DNA of 5,269 nucleotides from an uncultured Eubacteriaceae bacterium (GTDB lineage Bacteria; Bacillota; Clostridia; Lachnospirales; Lachnospiraceae), in NCBI GenBank assembly GCA_945938055.1, contig CAMEUH010000186.1, positions 1 through 5,269 on the forward strand. The letters run 5' to 3'. A program made the translations under genes and the position numbers. The notes under the pieces are model-generated. The model had not been told where the DNA came from and did not search any database. It was given only the letters and a program-made list of their open reading frames with translations. This document shows, in pieces, positions 1 through 5,269 of this stretch (positions within the stretch are counted from its first letter, which is position 1; each line of letters begins with the position of its first letter).

Positions 1-925
1 CCGCAAGAGAAAAGATTGCCCGCACATTCTGCATTCCATTTTTATGATGCGGAATTGCTGCTCCGGAAACATTAATGGAAAATTTCGGTGAATCTCCAAT
101 TAACTCAGCAGCAGCTAAAAGCTGCTCCTCCGGAATATTCGTAATCTGTGAAGTCTTTCTTATGGTAAATTTCTTAACATACTTTTTATACTTTTCAAAA
201 CCATAAACATACTTTTCAATGTACTCCTTGTCAACCAGATCATTTTCAATCAGATAATTTCCAAAGAAAAGTGCCAGTGCTCCATCGGTTCCAGGATTCG
301 GTCTTAAGACAATATCCGCAAATTTTGCAGCAGGCGTCACCTTAGGATCAACAATCAGTACCTTTCCGCCTTTTTCCCGGAAATCCTCCAGCTGGTTTCC
401 CTGAAAATTTCCATTAAAGAACGGATTATATGCCCATCCGATAAATAAGTCTGAGTTCATGATATCCGGTCTTGTAAGGGTTCCAAAAAGGAGCTCGCTT
501 CCCATCCGGTAAGACTGATGGCAGGTACTGGATTCCGTTCCATAATTCAGTGTTCCAAAACTATGTACAAAGCGATGGTAAACCGGACGGTACCACTTAG
601 AATATCCAGTAAAAAATGCAACACTGTCTGCACCATATTTTTCTCTTAAGGCAAGAAGCTTCTTTGCAATTTCCTTGTAAGCTTCCTCCCAGCTGATTTC
701 CTTCCATTTTCCACTTCCACGCTTTCCAACCCGCTTCATTGGTGACTTGATTCGGTCTTCCCTCAATACATAATCCTTATATGCGTATGCCTTTACACAA
801 ATTTGTCCTCCAGCCTGGGAATTACTTGGTTCTACCTTTAATATTTCGCCATCCTTAATCCACACATCCATTGCGCATCCTCTTGAACAGATGCTGCAAA
901 AACTTTTTCTTATTTCAAATGCCAT
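1..925 (-). CDS. Molybdopterin-dependent oxidoreductase (DMSO reductase family), N-terminal 308 residues, 3' end off window
   Basis: The open frame starts at ATG 925 and runs off the left edge. A GGAG ribosome binding site at 932-935, six bases before the ATG, supports this start. Residues 10-43 form a [4Fe-4S] motif, C10-x2-C13-x3-C17-x25-C43, at the very N-terminus as in the Mo4Fe4S domain of bis-MGD enzymes. The molybdopterin domain follows from about residue 60, with ISWEEAYKEIA near residue 85 and a GTESSTCHQS motif whose C135 is the likely molybdenum ligand. Later family-like segments are VLIVDPK, RPNPGTDGALA and NGMQNVRAIFSL. There is no Tat or Sec signal peptide, so the enzyme should be cytoplasmic. 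It lies 37 bp after a cysteine synthase, probably in one transcript. The family includes thiosulfate, polysulfide, sulfoxide and nitrate reductases, formate dehydrogenase, acetylene hydratase and catechol dehydroxylases. The substrate cannot be assigned. A role in freeing reduced sulfur is inferred only from the neighbours. Confidence 0.9.
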   Translation of the reverse strand, partial: MAFEIRKSFCSICSRGCAMDVWIKDGEILKVEPSNSQAGGQICVKAYAYKDYVLREDRIKSPMKRVGKRGSGKWKEISWEEAYKEIAKKLLALREKYGADSVAFFTGYSKWYRPVYHRFVHSFGTLNYGTESSTCHQSYRMGSELLFGTLTRPDIMNSDLFIGWAYNPFFNGNFQGNQLEDFREKGGKVLIVDPKVTPAAKFADIVLRPNPGTDGALALFFGNYLIENDLVDKEYIEKYVYGFEKYKKYVKKFTIRKTSQITNIPEEQLLAAAELIGDSPKFSINVSGAAIPHHKNGMQNVRAIFSLA

Positions 926-962
926 CTTCTACTCCATTCCTGCCTAAAGCAAATTTCATCCT
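926..962 (-). other. Short intergenic link between cysK copy 1 and the molybdoenzyme gene
   Basis: The 37 bases between the copy 1 stop and the molybdoenzyme ATG hold a GGAG ribosome binding site and no hairpin or promoter that I can see. This spacing supports co-transcription of the two genes. Confidence 0.6.
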
Positions 963-1919
963 CTAAAAAGGTTCCGGCGGCATGAGTACCGCACCAAATA
1001 CCCCGGTAGATAAATAACGTTCTCCTGTGTCCGGAAGCAGTACTACAATATTCTTCCCTTGATTTTCCTTTCTTTTTCCAAGTTCCAGTGCTGCATGCAT
1101 GGCGGCACCGGATGAAATTCCCACCAGAAGGCCCTCATTTTTTGCTATGATGGATGCTGTTTCATAGGCTTCTTCATTTTCCACGGTAATAATCTCATCA
1201 TAAACATCCGTATCCAGAACCTCAGGCACAAATCCTGCACCGATTCCCTGAATCTTATGGCTTCCCGGAGTTCCGGATGAAAGTACCGGCGATTTTGCAG
1301 GCTCCACGGCAACTACCTTCACATTTGGATTCTTTTCCTTTAAATATTTTCCGACGCCTGTAACCGTTCCTCCTGTTCCTACACCAGCCACAAAAATATC
1401 AACCTTTCCATCCGTATCCTCCCAGATTTCCGGACCTGTCGTCTCCTGATGAATTTTGGGATTCGCAGGATTTACAAACTGCCCGGGAATCCATGCATCT
1501 TCAATCTCCTCAGAAAGTTCCTTTGCCTTTGCAATGGCACCTTTCATTCCAAGATTTCCCGGTGTCAGAACAATCTGTGCTCCATAGCCTCCGATTAATT
1601 TTCTACGTTCCACACTCATGGAAGACGGCATTACAATAATTGCCCGGTAACCTTTTGCTGCTGCCGCCAGGGAAAGCCCGATTCCGGTGTTTCCGGAAGT
1701 TGGTTCAATAATGGTTGTGCCGGGCTTTAATAGACCGTTCTGTTCTGCCTCCGCAATCATTGCCTTGGCAATACGATCCTTTACGCTTCTTGCCGGATTA
1801 AAATATTCCAGCTTTGCAAGAATTCTTGCCGGAACTTCAAATTTATTTTCCAGGTTGTGTACCTCCACAAGCGGAGTTTTTCCAACCAGTTCCAGGATAT
1901 TATCATATATTTGGGACAT
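963..1919 (-). CDS. cysK: Cysteine synthase (O-acetylserine sulfhydrylase), copy 1
   Basis: This 318-residue PLP enzyme of fold type II should make cysteine from O-acetylserine and sulfide in the cytoplasm. The PLP lysine is K47 in NPARSVKDR. The substrate loop TSGNTG is at 74-79, the phosphate-binding GTGGT at 181-185, KIQGIGAGF at 222-230, and the serine of GISSGAA that contacts the PLP ring nitrogen at 269-270. The KIQGIGAGF loop and the LPDTGERYLST ending point to the OASS-A (CysK) type rather than CysM. The ATG at 1919 is preceded by AGGAGG five bases upstream. It is the most divergent in detail of the three copies: R44 replaces the glycine beside the PLP lysine, PSSMSVERR replaces PETMSVERR, and ten extra residues rich in proline and hydrophobics follow the usual C-terminus. 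The gene sits behind a stem-loop and 37 bp before the molybdoenzyme gene. Sulfide as its true sulfur donor is a family inference. Confidence 0.93.
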   Translation of the reverse strand: MSQIYDNILELVGKTPLVEVHNLENKFEVPARILAKLEYFNPARSVKDRIAKAMIAEAEQNGLLKPGTTIIEPTSGNTGIGLSLAAAAKGYRAIIVMPSSMSVERRKLIGGYGAQIVLTPGNLGMKGAIAKAKELSEEIEDAWIPGQFVNPANPKIHQETTGPEIWEDTDGKVDIFVAGVGTGGTVTGVGKYLKEKNPNVKVVAVEPAKSPVLSSGTPGSHKIQGIGAGFVPEVLDTDVYDEIITVENEEAYETASIIAKNEGLLVGISSGAAMHAALELGKRKENQGKNIVVLLPDTGERYLSTGVFGAVLMPPEPF

Positions 1920-1944
1920 GGGAGCCTCCTTTTTATATTTTCTA

Positions 1945-1991
1945 AAAATTACTGCCTCACTCCGGATTTTGCGGAATAAGGCAGTAATTTT
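1945..1991 (-). terminator. Strong stem-loop with T-run: terminator after cysK copy 2, possible attenuator of copy 1
   Basis: The arms 1979-1991 and 1945-1957 pair perfectly over 13 bp (AAAATTACTGCCT with its complement) around a 21-base loop, which itself holds a small TCCG/CGGA pairing. Read on the minus strand, the 3' arm runs into TTTTT at 1948-1944. It begins 30 bases after the stop of cysK copy 2 and ends 25 bases before the start of copy 1. This is the shape of a Rho-independent terminator for copy 2. If the candidate promoter at 2008-2037 is real, the same hairpin would also lie in the leader of copy 1 and could attenuate it. Confidence 0.8.
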
Positions 1992-2007
1992 ATTAGGACG
2001 TTTCTTT

Positions 2008-2037
2008 ATGATAAATGGGTCTATTCAGCTGTTTCAA
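2008..2037 (-). promoter_or_regulatory. Candidate sigma-A promoter for cysK copy 1, overlapping the end of copy 2
   Basis: On the minus strand TTGAAA (2037-2032) and TATCAT (2013-2008) are separated by 18 bp, each one base from the consensus hexamer. The -35 box lies inside the last codons of cysK copy 2. Transcription would start near 2001, just before the stem-loop at 1945-1991. It is the only reasonable hexamer pair I see upstream of copy 1, but such matches also occur by chance in AT-rich DNA. Confidence 0.4.
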
Positions 2038-2959
2038 AAAGTGCTGTTGATAAATAACGGTCACCTGTATCCGGTAACAATGCAACGATGGTTTTTCCCT
2101 TGTTTTCCGGTCTCTTGGCAAGTTCTGTTGCTGCCCATAACGCAGCACCGGAAGAAATGCCTACCAGAACGCCTTCCGTTGTTGCAAATTCCCTGCCTGT
2201 TGCAAACGCATCTTCATTTTCAACAGGAATGATTTCATCATATACGGATGTATTTAAGGTATCTGGAACAAATCCGGCACCAATACCCTGAATCTTATGA
2301 GGACCAGGAGTTCCCTTGGATAATACCGGTGAACCTGCAGGCTCTACGGCAACTACCTTTACTGCAGGATTCTTTGATTTTAAGTACTCGCCAACACCGG
2401 TTACTGTTCCGCCGGTACCAACGCCTGCTACGAAAATGTCTACCTTTCCGTCAAGGTCTTCCCAGATTTCAGGACCGGTTGTATTTCTATGAATTTCCGG
2501 ATTCGCCTGATTGGTAAACTGGCTTAAGATGAAAGAGCCTTCAATTTCCTTGTTTAATTCATCTGCCTTTGCAATGGCGCCCTTCATGCCCTTTGCGCCT
2601 TCCGTTAATACTAACTTCGCACCATATGCCTGTAACAGTTTTCTTCTTTCCACACTCATGGTCTCAGGCATTACTAAAATTGCCTTGTAACCTTTGGCTG
2701 CTGCTACTGCCGCAATACCGATACCGGTATTACCGGAAGTTGGCTCAATTAATGTTGCACCAGGCTTAATGAGACCCTTCTTCTCTGCATCCTCAACCAT
2801 CGCAAGCGCGATTCTGTCCTTAACACTTCCTGCCGGATTGAAATACTCCAGCTTTACAACAACCTTTGCATCAAGATTATGCTTCTTCTCATAATTTGTT
2901 ACCTCCAGAAGAGGTGTCTTTCCCACTAACTGTAAAATACTTGTTTTCACATTTGCCAT
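2021..2959 (-). CDS. cysK: Cysteine synthase (O-acetylserine sulfhydrylase), copy 2
   Basis: This is a 312-residue CysK-type PLP enzyme, expected to replace the acetate of O-acetylserine with sulfide. The PLP lysine is K47 in NPAGSVKDR, the substrate loop TSGNTG is at 74-79, and the GTGGT, KIQGIGAGF and GISSGAA motifs are all present and in the usual order. The ATG at 2959 is chosen because GGAGG at 2968-2972 sits eight bases upstream. A GTG at 2974 opens the same frame but would make the ribosome binding site part of the coding sequence. Compared with the other two copies it has FILSQFTNQANP in place of FIPGQF(V/I)NPANP (residues 143-154), with Q151 replacing a proline, and a short ETAE tail. 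It has its own consensus promoter (3025-3053) and ends at a stem-loop, so it looks like a single-gene unit. It may be the housekeeping copy, which is an inference. Confidence 0.94.
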   Translation of the reverse strand: MANVKTSILQLVGKTPLLEVTNYEKKHNLDAKVVVKLEYFNPAGSVKDRIALAMVEDAEKKGLIKPGATLIEPTSGNTGIGIAAVAAAKGYKAILVMPETMSVERRKLLQAYGAKLVLTEGAKGMKGAIAKADELNKEIEGSFILSQFTNQANPEIHRNTTGPEIWEDLDGKVDIFVAGVGTGGTVTGVGEYLKSKNPAVKVVAVEPAGSPVLSKGTPGPHKIQGIGAGFVPDTLNTSVYDEIIPVENEDAFATGREFATTEGVLVGISSGAALWAATELAKRPENKGKTIVALLPDTGDRYLSTALFETAE

Positions 2960-2967
2960 AATATTTT

Positions 2968-2972
2968 CCTCC
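2968..2972 (-). promoter_or_regulatory. Ribosome binding site that fixes the start of cysK copy 2
   Basis: GGAGG lies eight bases before ATG 2959. It overlaps the upstream in-frame GTG at 2974, which argues against that earlier start. Confidence 0.85.
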
Positions 2973-3024
2973 ACTTTCCATCTAATTCATACTATTCATA
3001 TATGATTTATTTTTTCATGACTTC

Positions 3025-3053
3025 ATTATATTCGTAATACCATATATTGTCAA
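3025..3053 (-). promoter_or_regulatory. Consensus sigma-A promoter for cysK copy 2
   Basis: On the minus strand a perfect TTGACA (3053-3048) and a perfect TATAAT (3030-3025) are separated by exactly 17 bp. Transcription should start near 3018, giving an untranslated leader of about 59 bases before ATG 2959. I see no terminator hairpin, T-box or SAM-riboswitch-like structure in that short leader. Full agreement with consensus suggests strong basal expression; any control would probably be by a repressor near or upstream of the boxes. I could not identify an operator with confidence. Confidence 0.85.
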
Positions 3054-3182
3054 TGGATTATATTTGTTTTATACGTGAAAAAATTTGTGTAACATTGAAT
3101 TTCGTTCATGCGCTTAATGGGCGTGATTCTCTTTTTCTATGTTTTTCACTTTAAACTTATCCCTATAAAATGGAAGTTTATC

Positions 3183-3450
3183 GGGGTATATATTCCAGTT
3201 TTGTTATTTTATACCCTCTTCATTTTGACTTACGGGGTTGAATTGCCGTTTTTGCTCTCCTATACCCCGATTTCTCCTTGCCCGCGGGGCTTAATTGCCG
3301 TTTTTGCTCTCCTATACCCCGCTTCCTCTTTACCTGCGGGGTTGAATTGCCGTTTTTGCTCTCCTATACCCCGCTTCCTCTTTGCCCGCGGGGTTGAATT
3401 GCCGTTTTTGCTCTCCTATACCCCGCTTCCTCCTCGCCCGCGGGATTGAA
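3183..3450. repeat. 52-bp GC-rich tandem repeat array in the gap between cysK copies 3 and 2
   Basis: Four units start at 3234, 3286, 3338 and 3390, each exactly 52 bp from the next. A fifth, truncated unit (GGGATTGAA) starts at 3442, and a much diverged 51-bp unit precedes them from 3183. A 28-base core, at 3241-3268 in the first unit, is identical in all four; the variation lies in the last 17 bases of each unit. Each unit can form a stem: in units 3 and 4 GCGGGGT (3336-3342, 3388-3394) pairs with ACCCCGC (3368-3374, 3420-3426) around 25 bases. The diverged unit keeps a 7-bp stem with other bases, GGGTATA (3184-3190) with TATACCC (3210-3216). Several junctions carry the palindrome CCCGCGGG. 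The period is not a multiple of three, so the array is not coding. It lies beyond the stop of copy 3 and upstream of the copy 2 promoter. Confidence 0.93.
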
Positions 3451-3531
3451 CAGAAAATTCCACCCATACAACCTAAGAGTTATCGAGTTCAACCTACCAA
3501 AAGTTATCAATAGGTGCTTAACTTAAGGATT

Positions 3532-4458
3532 TTAAAATAATGACGTAGAAAGATACCGCTCTCCTGTATCCGGAAGTAATGCTACAATCAGCTTTCCTTT
3601 ATTCTCCGGGCGTTTTGCAAGTTCAATCGCCGCATACAAGGCTGCACCGGAAGAAATTCCCACAAGAATTCCCTCATTTCTTGCAATGGACCGGGAAGTT
3701 TCAAATGCTGCATCATTTTCAACCGTAATGACTTCATCATAAATATTTCGATTCAAAGTATCCGGTATAAACCCTGCTCCAATTCCCTGAATCTTATGTC
3801 CACCGGATACTCCCTTGGAAAGAACCGGTGAGGAAGCCGGTTCCACTGCCACTACTTTAATGTCAGGATTTTTGGATTTCAAATATTCTCCCACACCGGT
3901 AAGTGTTCCTCCTGTTCCGACACCTGCCACGAAAATATCGACTTTTCCATTGGTATCCTCCCAGATTTCCGGTCCCGTTGTGGCATAATGGGTTCTTGGA
4001 TTTGCAGGATTAATAAACTGACCAGGAATAAAAGAATTTTCCGTCGATGCTGCCAGTTCCTGTGCTTTTTCAATGGCTCCCTTCATTCCTCTTGTACCTT
4101 CCGTCAGTACGATTTCTGCACCATAGGCCTGAAGGATTTTCCTTCGTTCCACACTCATGGTCTCCGGCATGACAAAAATTGCTTTATATCCTTTTGCTGC
4201 TGCAACTGCCGCAAGACCGATTCCCGTATTGCCGGAGGTTGGCTCAATGATGACTCCACCGGGACTTATCAGTCCCTTCTCCTCTGCATCTTCAATCATT
4301 GCCTTGGCAATTCTGTCCTTAACGCTTCCTGCCGGATTAAAATATTCCAGTTTCACGGCAATTCTTGCCTTCGTGTCATAGATTTTTTCGATTTTTTCCA
4401 CTTCCACGATTGGCGTCTTTCCCACAAGACTTAAAATATCTGCAAAAATTTCTCCCAT
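3532..4458 (-). CDS. cysK: Cysteine synthase (O-acetylserine sulfhydrylase), copy 3
   Basis: This 308-residue CysK-type enzyme has the PLP lysine K47 in NPAGSVKDR, TSGNTG at 74-79, GTGGT in GVGTGGTLTGVG, KIQGIGAGFIP, GISSGAA and the LPDTGERYLST ending directly before the stop. No catalytic residue appears to be missing, and its length is typical of the family. It aligns with the other two copies without gaps and resembles copy 1 in FIPGQFINPANP and in ARNEGILVGISSGAA. The ATG at 4458 is preceded by AAGGAG nine bases upstream. The site sits right behind the stop codon of the ABC permease, and the 15-bp gap implies one operon and probably coupled translation. This copy is therefore tied to import of the transporter's substrate, which suggests that substrate is a sulfur source. 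That last step is inference. Confidence 0.94.
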   Translation of the reverse strand: MGEIFADILSLVGKTPIVEVEKIEKIYDTKARIAVKLEYFNPAGSVKDRIAKAMIEDAEEKGLISPGGVIIEPTSGNTGIGLAAVAAAKGYKAIFVMPETMSVERRKILQAYGAEIVLTEGTRGMKGAIEKAQELAASTENSFIPGQFINPANPRTHYATTGPEIWEDTNGKVDIFVAGVGTGGTLTGVGEYLKSKNPDIKVVAVEPASSPVLSKGVSGGHKIQGIGAGFIPDTLNRNIYDEVITVENDAAFETSRSIARNEGILVGISSGAALYAAIELAKRPENKGKLIVALLPDTGERYLSTSLF

Positions 4459-4473
4459 AAGATTTTCTCCTTC

Positions 4474-5269
4474 TTACCATTTTACAAATTTTTTCTCAAT
4501 AAATACCACAAATTTATTAATAAATGTTACAACCACACCAATAAAGATAATTCCTGCCAGAACCTTTGGATAGTTAATGAAGTTCGCCGCTTTCTGCACA
4601 TAGTATCCAAGTCCGGAGCTGGCACCAATCATTTCTGCACCAGTCAGACACATGAACGCACTGGATATGGATAATGCAAGGTTCCTGACAATTCCCGGGA
4701 AAATGTAAGGCAGAATAATCTGGAATATCATGGTTGGTGTTGATACATTTAACGTCTTGGCTGAATCCAGTATTTTCTTATCAATTCCTGCAATATAGTT
4801 AATCACATACATAAATGTCGGCCAGAACACACCGGAAAAAACAACGAAGATGGATGCCATTTTAAAGGATGGCATGATTGCCACAACATATGGTATGTAA
4901 ACCAGCGGAGGAATCGTACTAACTACCTTTGCAATCGGAAATACTGCTTCCCGAAGTCTCTGTATCCATCCAACAAAAATTCCAAGTCCGATGCCAAGGA
5001 TTAATGCAAGGGAAACACCAATACCAAGAAGCTTTAAGGAAGATACCAGACCTTCCAGCATATTTTCATAATCTACCACAAATACATTAAATACATTTCC
5101 CACTGATGGCATCAGGACTGCAGGGGCATTTCCATAGTTTGTGATTGATTCCCAGAAAAGAAAGAAAATGTAAATCACCGTTGCAATGTCACTTGCCGCA
5201 CGACTTTCTTTTTTCAAAACTGACCAGAGGTACAAAATTTCTGCCAGTAATATCAAAACAATAAACGCA
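4474..5269 (-). CDS. ABC transporter permease, nitrate/sulfonate/taurine class (SsuC/TauC-like), 5' end off window
   Basis: This is an inner-membrane subunit of an importer, expected to work as a dimer with an ATPase and a lipid-anchored binding protein that are not in the window. The frame is open to the right edge. A TTG at 5256 could be read as a start, but hydrophobic residues (AFIV) precede it in frame with no ribosome binding site visible, so the true start is probably upstream. Counting from that TTG, hydrophobic segments lie at about 1-14, 25-37, 73-96, 107-127, 134-156, 177-203 and 233-253. The cytoplasmic EAA loop that meets the ATPase is DSAKTLN at 164-170 with the usual proline in ILP at 181-183. 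The signature AEMIGASSGLGYYVQKA at 207-223 is typical of the SsuC/TauC/NrtB group. The first helix appears to be extra relative to the usual permease start, which matches FFLFWESITNYG. The substrate is unknown; a neighbouring cysteine synthase favours a sulfonate or other sulfur anion. Confidence 0.9.
   Translation of the reverse strand, partial: AFIVLILLAEILYLWSVLKKESRAASDIATVIYIFFLFWESITNYGNAPAVLMPSVGNVFNVFVVDYENMLEGLVSSLKLLGIGVSLALILGIGLGIFVGWIQRLREAVFPIAKVVSTIPPLVYIPYVVAIMPSFKMASIFVVFSGVFWPTFMYVINYIAGIDKKILDSAKTLNVSTPTMIFQIILPYIFPGIVRNLALSISSAFMCLTGAEMIGASSGLGYYVQKAANFINYPKVLAGIIFIGVVVTFINKFVVFIEKKFVKW

Larger units (their letters stand above)
2975..3531. other. Gene-free intergenic region between cysK copies 3 and 2
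   Basis: These 557 bases hold the copy 2 leader and promoter on the left, AT-rich DNA without recognisable features at about 3054-3182, the 52-bp repeats at 3183-3450, and about 80 bases after the copy 3 stop. That last part holds an imperfect direct repeat, CAACCTA followed by GTTATC, at 3469-3486 and again at 3490-3510. I see no U-tailed terminator hairpin after copy 3, so its transcript may extend into the repeat array. An open frame on the plus strand through this region (3108-3449) is not believed to be a gene. Confidence 0.75.

Noticed and set aside
963..1919. cysK copy 1 as a decaying pseudogene
   Set aside because: The frame is complete, all catalytic motifs are present, and it has a strong ribosome binding site; the R44 change lies at a variable position.
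1687..2894. Several plus-strand open frames opposite cysK copies 1 and 2
   Set aside because: They mirror conserved minus-strand cysteine synthase codons, have compositions without family resemblance and no supporting ribosome binding sites.
2960..2974. Upstream GTG start for cysK copy 2
   Set aside because: Its codons contain the GGAGG that serves the ATG at 2959, and the alignment with the other two copies begins at that ATG.
2960..3018. T-box or SAM riboswitch in the leader of cysK copy 2
   Set aside because: The leader of about 59 bases is too short, lacks a terminator hairpin, and shows no recognisable conserved riboswitch motifs.
3108..3449. Plus-strand open frame of 113 codons with a hydrophobic N-terminus
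   Set aside because: It runs through the 52-bp tandem repeats, whose period is not a multiple of three, so each unit is read in a different frame. There is no good ribosome binding site.
3234..3450. CRISPR array
   Set aside because: The units are contiguous 52-bp tandem copies without unique spacers; the variable 17 bases are near-identical between units, and no cas genes are present.
3183..3450. G-quadruplex formed by the repeated GGGG tracts
   Set aside because: G tracts on one strand are 52 bases apart with C tracts between them, so duplex-type pairing of GGGG with CCCC is far more likely.
3517..3527. CTTAACTTAAG palindrome as terminator of cysK copy 3
   Set aside because: The arms are five AT-rich bases with a one-base centre, so no stable hairpin forms and no T-run follows.
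3879..4434. Open frames on both strands inside cysK copy 3
   Set aside because: They are out-of-frame shadows of a well-conserved enzyme gene.
5254..5256. TTG as the permease start
   Set aside because: No ribosome binding site is visible upstream and hydrophobic codons continue in frame to the window edge, so it is more likely an internal leucine.

Overview
The window suggests a low-to-moderate-GC Gram-positive anaerobe, most likely a clostridial (Lachnospiraceae-like) Firmicute. The grounds are strong AGGAGG-type ribosome binding sites, a consensus sigma-A promoter, AT-rich intergenic DNA, and a cytoplasmic molybdopterin oxidoreductase with an N-terminal iron-sulfur motif. The taxon is an inference from style, not from a marker gene. 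Every supported gene lies on the minus strand, so transcription runs from the right end of the window to the left.

Layout in transcription order. (1) 5269-4474: an ABC importer permease of the nitrate/sulfonate/taurine class, cut at its 5' end by the window edge. (2) 4458-3532: a cysteine synthase (cysK copy 3), 15 bp after the permease stop and surely in the same operon. (3) 3531-2975: a 557-bp gene-free gap holding four exact-period 52-bp GC-rich tandem repeats, a diverged older unit and a truncated end unit, followed by a textbook promoter. (4) 2959-2021: a second cysteine synthase (cysK copy 2) driven by that promoter. (5) 2020-1920: a strong stem-loop with a T-run, acting as a terminator or attenuator, with a plausible promoter just upstream that overlaps the end of copy 2. 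(6) 1919-963: a third cysteine synthase (cysK copy 1). (7) 925-1: the first 308 residues of a DMSO-reductase-family molybdopterin oxidoreductase, 37 bp after copy 1.

The three cysteine synthases align without gaps over about 308 residues and all keep the PLP lysine and the cofactor and substrate loops, so this is a tandem family of apparently intact paralogues, each in its own transcriptional setting. The likely theme is sulfur acquisition: import of a small anion such as a sulfonate or another sulfur oxyanion, release of reduced sulfur (perhaps by the molybdoenzyme), and capture of sulfide on O-acetylserine to make cysteine. The substrate of the transporter and of the molybdoenzyme cannot be read from this window, so the pathway is a hypothesis. 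The transporter's ATPase and binding protein, and the rest of the molybdoenzyme, lie outside the window.
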